Shown piece by piece: positions 26,166 through 37,539 of a DNA stretch of 64,000 nt (its first letter is position 1; every line of letters starts with the position of its first letter). Under the pieces are notes generated by a model. It made no database searches. It worked only from the letters and a program-made list of their open reading frames with translations, and was not told where the DNA came from. This DNA comes from Phytopythium helicoides (Eukaryota; Oomycota; Peronosporomycetes; Pythiales; Pythiaceae): contig JANFNE010000006.1 of NCBI GenBank assembly GCA_024867545.1, positions 558,001 to 622,000 of the forward strand. Direction: 5' to 3'. The position numbers and the translations under genes are program-made.

Positions 26166-26596
26166 GCGCAAACCAACCACTCACACCATTACATACACAA
26201 AACGACACAATACACACACACCAACAAACACCAACAACAAACAAACATACCACACTCAAACACACATACCAACAACACACACCAACAAACAAACATACCA
26301 CATCCCTTCTCTCGTCCCACAAACACATTCGGACCGTTTTATACACACCAACCAATTACCATTACACCCTATCCATATCGACCGCGGACACCCGAGGACG
26401 CTCGAAATCATGCAAAGAAAGGACGACAACGTGAGCACTCCATTCGTCGTGTCATGGCAAGCACGTGTGGATGCAAGAAAGCATGTGAAAAGGACGGCAA
26501 AGCGAGCGGCAAGGAGGCCACGAAACAAGCGCTACATAAACAAACAAGGATACGTGTAAAGGGATAAAAGAAGAGAGATGCGAAGAGAAAAGAGGA

Positions 26597-26668
26597 GGGC
26601 CCTGCCGGAGATCGAATCCGGGACCTCTCGCACCCTAAGCGAGAATCATACCACTAGACCACAGGGCC
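26597..26668 (-). tRNA. tRNA-Pro (AGG), array copy 32
   Basis: Spacer haplotype A-G. Confidence 0.96.
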
Positions 26669-27099
26669 GCGCAAACCAACCACTCACACCATTACATACA
26701 CAAAACGACACAATACACACACACCAACAAACACCAACAACAAACAAACATACCACACTCAAACACACATACCAACAACACACACCAACAAACAAACATA
26801 CCACATCCCTTCTCTCGTCCCACAAACACATTCGGACCGTTTTATACACACCAACCAATTACCATTACACCCTATCCATATCGACCGCGGACACCCGAGG
26901 ACGCTCGAAATCATGCAAAGAAAGGACGACAACGTGAGCACTCCATTCGTCGTGTCATGGCAAGCACGTGTGGATGCGAGAAAGCATGTGAAAAGGACGG
27001 CAAAGCGAGCGGCAAGGAGGCCACGAAACAAGCGCTACATAAACAAACAAGGATACGTGTAAAGGGATAAAAGAAGAGAGATGCGAAGAGAAAAGAGGA

Positions 27100-27171
27100 G
27101 GGCCCTGCCGGAGATCGAATCCGGGACCTCTCGCACCCTAAGCGAGAATCATACCACTAGACCACAGGGCC
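27100..27171 (-). tRNA. tRNA-Pro (AGG), array copy 33
   Basis: Spacer haplotype A-G. Confidence 0.96.
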
Positions 27172-27602
27172 GCGCAAACCAACCACTCACACCATTACAT
27201 ACACAAAACGACACAATACACACACACCAACAAACACCAACAACAAACAAACATACCACACTCAAACACACATACCAACAACACACACCAACAAACAAAC
27301 ATACCACATCCCTTCTCTCGTCCCACAAACACATTCGGACCGTTTTATACACACCAACCAATTACCATTACACCCTATCCATATCGACCGCGGACACCCG
27401 AGGACGCTCGAAATCATGCAAAGAAAGGACGACAACGTGAGCACTCCATTCGTCGTGTCATGGCAAGCACGTGTGGATGCGAGAAAGCATGTGAAAAGGA
27501 CGGCAAAGCGAGCGGCAAGGAGGCCACGAAACAAGCGCTACATAAACAAACAAGGATACGTGTAAAGGGATAAAAGAAGAGAGATGCGAAGAGAAAAGAG
27601 GA

Positions 27603-27674
27603 GGGCCCTGCCGGAGATCGAATCCGGGACCTCTCGCACCCTAAGCGAGAATCATACCACTAGACCACAGGGCC
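27603..27674 (-). tRNA. tRNA-Pro (AGG), array copy 34
   Basis: Spacer haplotype C-G; first of eight identical units. Confidence 0.96.
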
Positions 27675-28105
27675 GCGCAAACCAACCACTCACACCATTA
27701 CATACACAAAACGACACAATACACACACACCAACAAACACCAACAACAAACAAACATACCACACTCAAACACACATACCAACAACACACACCAACAAACA
27801 AACATACCACATCCCTTCTCTCGTCCCACAAACACATTCGGACCGTTTTATACACACCAACCAATTACCATTACACCCTCTCCATATCGACCGCGGACAC
27901 CCGAGGACGCTCGAAATCATGCAAAGAAAGGACGACAACGTGAGCACTCCATTCGTCGTGTCATGGCAAGCACGTGTGGATGCGAGAAAGCATGTGAAAA
28001 GGACGGCAAAGCGAGCGGCAAGGAGGCCACGAAACAAGCGCTACATAAACAAACAAGGATACGTGTAAAGGGATAAAAGAAGAGAGATGCGAAGAGAAAA
28101 GAGGA

Positions 28106-28177
28106 GGGCCCTGCCGGAGATCGAATCCGGGACCTCTCGCACCCTAAGCGAGAATCATACCACTAGACCACAGGGCC
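28106..28177 (-). tRNA. tRNA-Pro (AGG), array copy 35
   Basis: Spacer haplotype C-G. Confidence 0.96.
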
Positions 28178-28608
28178 GCGCAAACCAACCACTCACACCA
28201 TTACATACACAAAACGACACAATACACACACACCAACAAACACCAACAACAAACAAACATACCACACTCAAACACACATACCAACAACACACACCAACAA
28301 ACAAACATACCACATCCCTTCTCTCGTCCCACAAACACATTCGGACCGTTTTATACACACCAACCAATTACCATTACACCCTCTCCATATCGACCGCGGA
28401 CACCCGAGGACGCTCGAAATCATGCAAAGAAAGGACGACAACGTGAGCACTCCATTCGTCGTGTCATGGCAAGCACGTGTGGATGCGAGAAAGCATGTGA
28501 AAAGGACGGCAAAGCGAGCGGCAAGGAGGCCACGAAACAAGCGCTACATAAACAAACAAGGATACGTGTAAAGGGATAAAAGAAGAGAGATGCGAAGAGA
28601 AAAGAGGA

Positions 28609-28680
28609 GGGCCCTGCCGGAGATCGAATCCGGGACCTCTCGCACCCTAAGCGAGAATCATACCACTAGACCACAGGGCC
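28609..28680 (-). tRNA. tRNA-Pro (AGG), array copy 36
   Basis: Spacer haplotype C-G. Confidence 0.96.
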
Positions 28681-29111
28681 GCGCAAACCAACCACTCACA
28701 CCATTACATACACAAAACGACACAATACACACACACCAACAAACACCAACAACAAACAAACATACCACACTCAAACACACATACCAACAACACACACCAA
28801 CAAACAAACATACCACATCCCTTCTCTCGTCCCACAAACACATTCGGACCGTTTTATACACACCAACCAATTACCATTACACCCTCTCCATATCGACCGC
28901 GGACACCCGAGGACGCTCGAAATCATGCAAAGAAAGGACGACAACGTGAGCACTCCATTCGTCGTGTCATGGCAAGCACGTGTGGATGCGAGAAAGCATG
29001 TGAAAAGGACGGCAAAGCGAGCGGCAAGGAGGCCACGAAACAAGCGCTACATAAACAAACAAGGATACGTGTAAAGGGATAAAAGAAGAGAGATGCGAAG
29101 AGAAAAGAGGA

Positions 29112-29183
29112 GGGCCCTGCCGGAGATCGAATCCGGGACCTCTCGCACCCTAAGCGAGAATCATACCACTAGACCACAGGGCC
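29112..29183 (-). tRNA. tRNA-Pro (AGG), array copy 37
   Basis: Spacer haplotype C-G. Confidence 0.96.
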
Positions 29184-29614
29184 GCGCAAACCAACCACTC
29201 ACACCATTACATACACAAAACGACACAATACACACACACCAACAAACACCAACAACAAACAAACATACCACACTCAAACACACATACCAACAACACACAC
29301 CAACAAACAAACATACCACATCCCTTCTCTCGTCCCACAAACACATTCGGACCGTTTTATACACACCAACCAATTACCATTACACCCTCTCCATATCGAC
29401 CGCGGACACCCGAGGACGCTCGAAATCATGCAAAGAAAGGACGACAACGTGAGCACTCCATTCGTCGTGTCATGGCAAGCACGTGTGGATGCGAGAAAGC
29501 ATGTGAAAAGGACGGCAAAGCGAGCGGCAAGGAGGCCACGAAACAAGCGCTACATAAACAAACAAGGATACGTGTAAAGGGATAAAAGAAGAGAGATGCG
29601 AAGAGAAAAGAGGA

Positions 29615-29686
29615 GGGCCCTGCCGGAGATCGAATCCGGGACCTCTCGCACCCTAAGCGAGAATCATACCACTAGACCACAGGGCC
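29615..29686 (-). tRNA. tRNA-Pro (AGG), array copy 38
   Basis: Spacer haplotype C-G. Confidence 0.96.
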
Positions 29687-30117
29687 GCGCAAACCAACCA
29701 CTCACACCATTACATACACAAAACGACACAATACACACACACCAACAAACACCAACAACAAACAAACATACCACACTCAAACACACATACCAACAACACA
29801 CACCAACAAACAAACATACCACATCCCTTCTCTCGTCCCACAAACACATTCGGACCGTTTTATACACACCAACCAATTACCATTACACCCTCTCCATATC
29901 GACCGCGGACACCCGAGGACGCTCGAAATCATGCAAAGAAAGGACGACAACGTGAGCACTCCATTCGTCGTGTCATGGCAAGCACGTGTGGATGCGAGAA
30001 AGCATGTGAAAAGGACGGCAAAGCGAGCGGCAAGGAGGCCACGAAACAAGCGCTACATAAACAAACAAGGATACGTGTAAAGGGATAAAAGAAGAGAGAT
30101 GCGAAGAGAAAAGAGGA

Positions 30118-30189
30118 GGGCCCTGCCGGAGATCGAATCCGGGACCTCTCGCACCCTAAGCGAGAATCATACCACTAGACCACAGGGCC
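30118..30189 (-). tRNA. tRNA-Pro (AGG), array copy 39
   Basis: Spacer haplotype C-G. Confidence 0.96.
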
Positions 30190-30620
30190 GCGCAAACCAA
30201 CCACTCACACCATTACATACACAAAACGACACAATACACACACACCAACAAACACCAACAACAAACAAACATACCACACTCAAACACACATACCAACAAC
30301 ACACACCAACAAACAAACATACCACATCCCTTCTCTCGTCCCACAAACACATTCGGACCGTTTTATACACACCAACCAATTACCATTACACCCTCTCCAT
30401 ATCGACCGCGGACACCCGAGGACGCTCGAAATCATGCAAAGAAAGGACGACAACGTGAGCACTCCATTCGTCGTGTCATGGCAAGCACGTGTGGATGCGA
30501 GAAAGCATGTGAAAAGGACGGCAAAGCGAGCGGCAAGGAGGCCACGAAACAAGCGCTACATAAACAAACAAGGATACGTGTAAAGGGATAAAAGAAGAGA
30601 GATGCGAAGAGAAAAGAGGA

Positions 30621-30692
30621 GGGCCCTGCCGGAGATCGAATCCGGGACCTCTCGCACCCTAAGCGAGAATCATACCACTAGACCACAGGGCC
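30621..30692 (-). tRNA. tRNA-Pro (AGG), array copy 40
   Basis: Spacer haplotype C-G. Confidence 0.96.
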
Positions 30693-31123
30693 GCGCAAAC
30701 CAACCACTCACACCATTACATACACAAAACGACACAATACACACACACCAACAAACACCAACAACAAACAAACATACCACACTCAAACACACATACCAAC
30801 AACACACACCAACAAACAAACATACCACATCCCTTCTCTCGTCCCACAAACACATTCGGACCGTTTTATACACACCAACCAATTACCATTACACCCTCTC
30901 CATATCGACCGCGGACACCCGAGGACGCTCGAAATCATGCAAAGAAAGGACGACAACGTGAGCACTCCATTCGTCGTGTCATGGCAAGCACGTGTGGATG
31001 CGAGAAAGCATGTGAAAAGGACGGCAAAGCGAGCGGCAAGGAGGCCACGAAACAAGCGCTACATAAACAAACAAGGATACGTGTAAAGGGATAAAAGAAG
31101 AGAGATGCGAAGAGAAAAGAGGA

Positions 31124-31195
31124 GGGCCCTGCCGGAGATCGAATCCGGGACCTCTCGCACCCTAAGCGAGAATCATACCACTAGACCACAGGGCC
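31124..31195 (-). tRNA. tRNA-Pro (AGG), array copy 41
   Basis: Spacer haplotype C-G. Confidence 0.96.
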
Positions 31196-31626
31196 GCGCA
31201 AACCAACCACTCACACCATTACATACACAAAACGACACAATACACACACACCAACAAACACCAACAACAAACAAACATACCACACTCAAACACACATACC
31301 AACAACACACACCAACAAACAAACATACCACATCCCTTCTCTCGTCCCACAAACACATTCGGACCGTTTTATACACACCAACCAATTACCATTACACCCT
31401 CTCCATATCGACCGCGGACACCCGAGGACGCTCGAAATCATGCAAAGAAAGGACGACAACGTGAGCACTCCATTCGTCGTGTCATGGCAAGCACGTGTGG
31501 ATGCGAGAAAGCATGTGAAAAGGACGGCAAAGCGAGCGGCAAGGAGGCCACGAAACAAGCGCTACATAAACAAACAAGGATACGTGTAAAGGGATAAAAG
31601 AAGAGAGATGCGAAGAGAAAAGAGGA

Positions 31627-31698
31627 GGGCCCTGCCGGAGATCGAATCCGGGACCTCTCGCACCCTAAGCGAGAATCATACCACTAGACCACAGGGCC
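31627..31698 (-). tRNA. tRNA-Pro (AGG), array copy 42
   Basis: Spacer haplotype A-G, eight units after the start of the preceding C-G run. Confidence 0.96.
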
Positions 31699-32129
31699 GC
31701 GCAAACCAACCACTCACACCATTACATACACAAAACGACACAATACACACACACCAACAAACACCAACAACAAACAAACATACCACACTCAAACACACAT
31801 ACCAACAACACACACCAACAAACAAACATACCACATCCCTTCTCTCGTCCCACAAACACATTCGGACCGTTTTATACACACCAACCAATTACCATTACAC
31901 CCTATCCATATCGACCGCGGACACCCGAGGACGCTCGAAATCATGCAAAGAAAGGACGACAACGTGAGCACTCCATTCGTCGTGTCATGGCAAGCACGTG
32001 TGGATGCGAGAAAGCATGTGAAAAGGACGGCAAAGCGAGCGGCAAGGAGGCCACGAAACAAGCGCTACATAAACAAACAAGGATACGTGTAAAGGGATAA
32101 AAGAAGAGAGATGCGAAGAGAAAAGAGGA

Positions 32130-32201
32130 GGGCCCTGCCGGAGATCGAATCCGGGACCTCTCGCACCCTAAGCGAGAATCATACCACTAGACCACAGGGC
32201 C
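32130..32201 (-). tRNA. tRNA-Pro (AGG), array copy 43
   Basis: Spacer haplotype C-G. Confidence 0.96.
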
Positions 32202-32632
32202 GCGCAAACCAACCACTCACACCATTACATACACAAAACGACACAATACACACACACCAACAAACACCAACAACAAACAAACATACCACACTCAAACACA
32301 CATACCAACAACACACACCAACAAACAAACATACCACATCCCTTCTCTCGTCCCACAAACACATTCGGACCGTTTTATACACACCAACCAATTACCATTA
32401 CACCCTCTCCATATCGACCGCGGACACCCGAGGACGCTCGAAATCATGCAAAGAAAGGACGACAACGTGAGCACTCCATTCGTCGTGTCATGGCAAGCAC
32501 GTGTGGATGCGAGAAAGCATGTGAAAAGGACGGCAAAGCGAGCGGCAAGGAGGCCACGAAACAAGCGCTACATAAACAAACAAGGATACGTGTAAAGGGA
32601 TAAAAGAAGAGAGATGCGAAGAGAAAAGAGGA

Positions 32633-32704
32633 GGGCCCTGCCGGAGATCGAATCCGGGACCTCTCGCACCCTAAGCGAGAATCATACCACTAGACCACAG
32701 GGCC
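32633..32704 (-). tRNA. tRNA-Pro (AGG), array copy 44
   Basis: Spacer haplotype C-G. Confidence 0.96.
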
Positions 32705-33135
32705 GCGCAAACCAACCACTCACACCATTACATACACAAAACGACACAATACACACACACCAACAAACACCAACAACAAACAAACATACCACACTCAAAC
32801 ACACATACCAACAACACACACCAACAAACAAACATACCACATCCCTTCTCTCGTCCCACAAACACATTCGGACCGTTTTATACACACCAACCAATTACCA
32901 TTACACCCTCTCCATATCGACCGCGGACACCCGAGGACGCTCGAAATCATGCAAAGAAAGGACGACAACGTGAGCACTCCATTCGTCGTGTCATGGCAAG
33001 CACGTGTGGATGCGAGAAAGCATGTGAAAAGGACGGCAAAGCGAGCGGCAAGGAGGCCACGAAACAAGCGCTACATAAACAAACAAGGATACGTGTAAAG
33101 GGATAAAAGAAGAGAGATGCGAAGAGAAAAGAGGA

Positions 33136-33207
33136 GGGCCCTGCCGGAGATCGAATCCGGGACCTCTCGCACCCTAAGCGAGAATCATACCACTAGACCA
33201 CAGGGCC
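33136..33207 (-). tRNA. tRNA-Pro (AGG), array copy 45
   Basis: Spacer haplotype C-G. Confidence 0.96.
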
Positions 33208-33638
33208 GCGCAAACCAACCACTCACACCATTACATACACAAAACGACACAATACACACACACCAACAAACACCAACAACAAACAAACATACCACACTCA
33301 AACACACATACCAACAACACACACCAACAAACAAACATACCACATCCCTTCTCTCGTCCCACAAACACATTCGGACCGTTTTATACACACCAACCAATTA
33401 CCATTACACCCTCTCCATATCGACCGCGGACACCCGAGGACGCTCGAAATCATGCAAAGAAAGGACGACAACGTGAGCACTCCATTCGTCGTGTCATGGC
33501 AAGCACGTGTGGATGCGAGAAAGCATGTGAAAAGGACGGCAAAGCGAGCGGCAAGGAGGCCACGAAACAAGCGCTACATAAACAAACAAGGATACGTGTA
33601 AAGGGATAAAAGAAGAGAGATGCGAAGAGAAAAGAGGA

Positions 33639-33710
33639 GGGCCCTGCCGGAGATCGAATCCGGGACCTCTCGCACCCTAAGCGAGAATCATACCACTAGA
33701 CCACAGGGCC
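33639..33710 (-). tRNA. tRNA-Pro (AGG), array copy 46
   Basis: Spacer haplotype C-G. Confidence 0.96.
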
Positions 33711-34141
33711 GCGCAAACCAACCACTCACACCATTACATACACAAAACGACACAATACACACACACCAACAAACACCAACAACAAACAAACATACCACAC
33801 TCAAACACACATACCAACAACACACACCAACAAACAAACATACCACATCCCTTCTCTCGTCCCACAAACACATTCGGACCGTTTTATACACACCAACCAA
33901 TTACCATTACACCCTCTCCATATCGACCGCGGACACCCGAGGACGCTCGAAATCATGCAAAGAAAGGACGACAACGTGAGCACTCCATTCGTCGTGTCAT
34001 GGCAAGCACGTGTGGATGCGAGAAAGCATGTGAAAAGGACGGCAAAGCGAGCGGCAAGGAGGCCACGAAACAAGCGCTACATAAACAAACAAGGATACGT
34101 GTAAAGGGATAAAAGAAGAGAGATGCGAAGAGAAAAGAGGA

Positions 34142-34213
34142 GGGCCCTGCCGGAGATCGAATCCGGGACCTCTCGCACCCTAAGCGAGAATCATACCACT
34201 AGACCACAGGGCC
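34142..34213 (-). tRNA. tRNA-Pro (AGG), array copy 47
   Basis: Spacer haplotype C-G. Confidence 0.96.
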
Positions 34214-34644
34214 GCGCAAACCAACCACTCACACCATTACATACACAAAACGACACAATACACACACACCAACAAACACCAACAACAAACAAACATACCA
34301 CACTCAAACACACATACCAACAACACACACCAACAAACAAACATACCACATCCCTTCTCTCGTCCCACAAACACATTCGGACCGTTTTATACACACCAAC
34401 CAATTACCATTACACCCTCTCCATATCGACCGCGGACACCCGAGGACGCTCGAAATCATGCAAAGAAAGGACGACAACGTGAGCACTCCATTCGTCGTGT
34501 CATGGCAAGCACGTGTGGATGCGAGAAAGCATGTGAAAAGGACGGCAAAGCGAGCGGCAAGGAGGCCACGAAACAAGCGCTACATAAACAAACAAGGATA
34601 CGTGTAAAGGGATAAAAGAAGAGAGATGCGAAGAGAAAAGAGGA

Positions 34645-34716
34645 GGGCCCTGCCGGAGATCGAATCCGGGACCTCTCGCACCCTAAGCGAGAATCATACC
34701 ACTAGACCACAGGGCC
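34645..34716 (-). tRNA. tRNA-Pro (AGG), array copy 48
   Basis: Spacer haplotype C-G. Confidence 0.96.
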
Positions 34717-35147
34717 GCGCAAACCAACCACTCACACCATTACATACACAAAACGACACAATACACACACACCAACAAACACCAACAACAAACAAACATA
34801 CCACACTCAAACACACATACCAACAACACACACCAACAAACAAACATACCACATCCCTTCTCTCGTCCCACAAACACATTCGGACCGTTTTATACACACC
34901 AACCAATTACCATTACACCCTCTCCATATCGACCGCGGACACCCGAGGACGCTCGAAATCATGCAAAGAAAGGACGACAACGTGAGCACTCCATTCGTCG
35001 TGTCATGGCAAGCACGTGTGGATGCGAGAAAGCATGTGAAAAGGACGGCAAAGCGAGCGGCAAGGAGGCCACGAAACAAGCGCTACATAAACAAACAAGG
35101 ATACGTGTAAAGGGATAAAAGAAGAGAGATGCGAAGAGAAAAGAGGA

Positions 35148-35219
35148 GGGCCCTGCCGGAGATCGAATCCGGGACCTCTCGCACCCTAAGCGAGAATCAT
35201 ACCACTAGACCACAGGGCC
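35148..35219 (-). tRNA. tRNA-Pro (AGG), array copy 49
   Basis: Spacer haplotype C-G. Confidence 0.96.
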
Positions 35220-35650
35220 GCGCAAACCAACCACTCACACCATTACATACACAAAACGACACAATACACACACACCAACAAACACCAACAACAAACAAAC
35301 ATACCACACTCAAACACACATACCAACAACACACACCAACAAACAAACATACCACATCCCTTCTCTCGTCCCACAAACACATTCGGACCGTTTTATACAC
35401 ACCAACCAATTACCATTACACCCTCTCCATATCGACCGCGGACACCCGAGGACGCTCGAAATCATGCAAAGAAAGGACGACAACGTGAGCACTCCATTCG
35501 TCGTGTCATGGCAAGCACGTGTGGATGCGAGAAAGCATGTGAAAAGGACGGCAAAGCGAGCGGCAAGGAGGCCACGAAACAAGCGCTACATAAACAAACA
35601 AGGATACGTGTAAAGGGATAAAAGAAGAGAGATGCGAAGAGAAAAGAGGA

Positions 35651-35722
35651 GGGCCCTGCCGGAGATCGAATCCGGGACCTCTCGCACCCTAAGCGAGAAT
35701 CATACCACTAGACCACAGGGCC
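35651..35722 (-). tRNA. tRNA-Pro (AGG), array copy 50
   Basis: Spacer haplotype A-G, eight units after copy 42. Confidence 0.96.
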
Positions 35723-36153
35723 GCGCAAACCAACCACTCACACCATTACATACACAAAACGACACAATACACACACACCAACAAACACCAACAACAAACA
35801 AACATACCACACTCAAACACACATACCAACAACACACACCAACAAACAAACATACCACATCCCTTCTCTCGTCCCACAAACACATTCGGACCGTTTTATA
35901 CACACCAACCAATTACCATTACACCCTATCCATATCGACCGCGGACACCCGAGGACGCTCGAAATCATGCAAAGAAAGGACGACAACGTGAGCACTCCAT
36001 TCGTCGTGTCATGGCAAGCACGTGTGGATGCGAGAAAGCATGTGAAAAGGACGGCAAAGCGAGCGGCAAGGAGGCCACGAAACAAGCGCTACATAAACAA
36101 ACAAGGATACGTGTAAAGGGATAAAAGAAGAGAGATGCGAAGAGAAAAGAGGA

Positions 36154-36225
36154 GGGCCCTGCCGGAGATCGAATCCGGGACCTCTCGCACCCTAAGCGAG
36201 AATCATACCACTAGACCACAGGGCC
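36154..36225 (-). tRNA. tRNA-Pro (AGG), array copy 51
   Basis: Spacer haplotype C-G; this spacer has a private T-to-C change at 36511. Confidence 0.96.
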
Positions 36226-36656
36226 GCGCAAACCAACCACTCACACCATTACATACACAAAACGACACAATACACACACACCAACAAACACCAACAACAA
36301 ACAAACATACCACACTCAAACACACATACCAACAACACACACCAACAAACAAACATACCACATCCCTTCTCTCGTCCCACAAACACATTCGGACCGTTTT
36401 ATACACACCAACCAATTACCATTACACCCTCTCCATATCGACCGCGGACACCCGAGGACGCTCGAAATCATGCAAAGAAAGGACGACAACGTGAGCACTC
36501 CATTCGTCGTGCCATGGCAAGCACGTGTGGATGCGAGAAAGCATGTGAAAAGGACGGCAAAGCGAGCGGCAAGGAGGCCACGAAACAAGCGCTACATAAA
36601 CAAACAAGGATACGTGTAAAGGGATAAAAGAAGAGAGATGCGAAGAGAAAAGAGGA

Positions 36657-36728
36657 GGGCCCTGCCGGAGATCGAATCCGGGACCTCTCGCACCCTAAGC
36701 GAGAATCATACCACTAGACCACAGGGCC
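36657..36728 (-). tRNA. tRNA-Pro (AGG), array copy 52
   Basis: Last copy. Its upstream spacer is cut off at 36844, about 116 bases from the gene, and has a private change (catGcc). The gene body and T-run terminator are intact. Confidence 0.96.
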
Positions 36729-36844
36729 GCGCAAACCAACCACTCACACCATTACATACACAAAACGACACAATACACACACACCAACAAACACCAACAA
36801 CAAACAAACATACCACACTCAAACACACATGCCAACAACACACA

Positions 36845-37539
36845 GGCATTTTTCTCTGTATTAATCGTGTATGATACGGCATGTTGGTTGGTTAAAAGCG
36901 GTACTGTCCTGGCGAAAATTTGTTGACTGTAGGCTATGAAGTTTTGGCGATGAGCACAATCGGGTAATTTATCCGTTTGTTGACCTCATCGACATAAGCT
37001 ATAGTGAAACGATAACTATGTAGTGTACTTTTTACGATACATGTGTAAACATTTGTTGGGAAGTTAGAGGGTGGATGAGGTGAATGCTGAGAAATATCTA
37101 CTAAGACTAATTTCGCACCCCTGTCTTGACCCTAACTCTGGTTAGTTTAGTCGTTCCCTATGGATGAATATGATGAAATTGCCGACATACCACCGTAATG
37201 ACTCGTTTTCAGTATACACACTGCAAGCCAATCAAACGGTGGATACAGATTTACAGCAAATCAGGTTCAATCACGGCGACGCTCCAACGCTATTTTAGCC
37301 AGTAAAACTTAAAGGGGTTAGGGTTTCAGGCAGCCGACGCTTTGCCGACGCACAATGTCGGCTGGAAGCTTGAAATATGTGCGTAAACCATAGTGAAATC
37401 AAATATATCAGTTTTACCCAACATGTTTCTCGCACTGCCGACAATTCACTTTGCTTTTGTATTGTGTTCTGTGGGCTTCCAGCTGCCAGTTCATTTCTCA
37501 AAAGACCAAGTAAAACGCACTTGAGAATCTACCGAGGCA
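36845..37539. other. Intergenic between tRNA array and Crypton-like element
   Basis: AT-rich sequence with no credible gene. It contains a GCCGAC-rich segment at 37333-37358, which matches an inverted segment at 43110-43133 and may be one end of a composite element. The first 26 bases (GGCATT...AATCGTGT) resemble the sequence just left of the array at 10837-10859. Confidence 0.5.

Larger units (their letters stand above)
10853..36844 (-). repeat. 503-bp tandem array carrying tRNA-Pro genes (51.7 units)
   Basis: The unit repeats with an exact 503-base period from 10853 to 36844, with no indel visible in any of the 51 complete units. Each unit holds one tRNA-Pro(AGG) on the - strand (copy k at 11004 + 503(k-1)) and a 431-base spacer rich in CAAACA/ACACACC on the + strand. 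The tRNA body appears invariant. Spacer variation is limited mainly to three sites: A/C at 11281 (site 1), G/A at 11385 (site 3) and G/A at 11395 (site 2), plus 503k. Rare singletons occur at 13490 and 36511. The first unit starts inside the spacer (TCGTGTCATGG). The last breaks off mid-spacer at CAACACACA, next to GGCATTTTT. Unequal exchange and gene conversion are the likely cause of the uniformity. Confidence 0.97.

Noticed and set aside
10985..36874. Repeated 119-, 70- and 90-codon ORFs in every 503-base unit
   Set aside because: They cross the tRNA gene or simple CAAACA spacer, exist on both strands, and recur only because the unit repeats. Codon use is dictated by the tRNA and low-complexity DNA.
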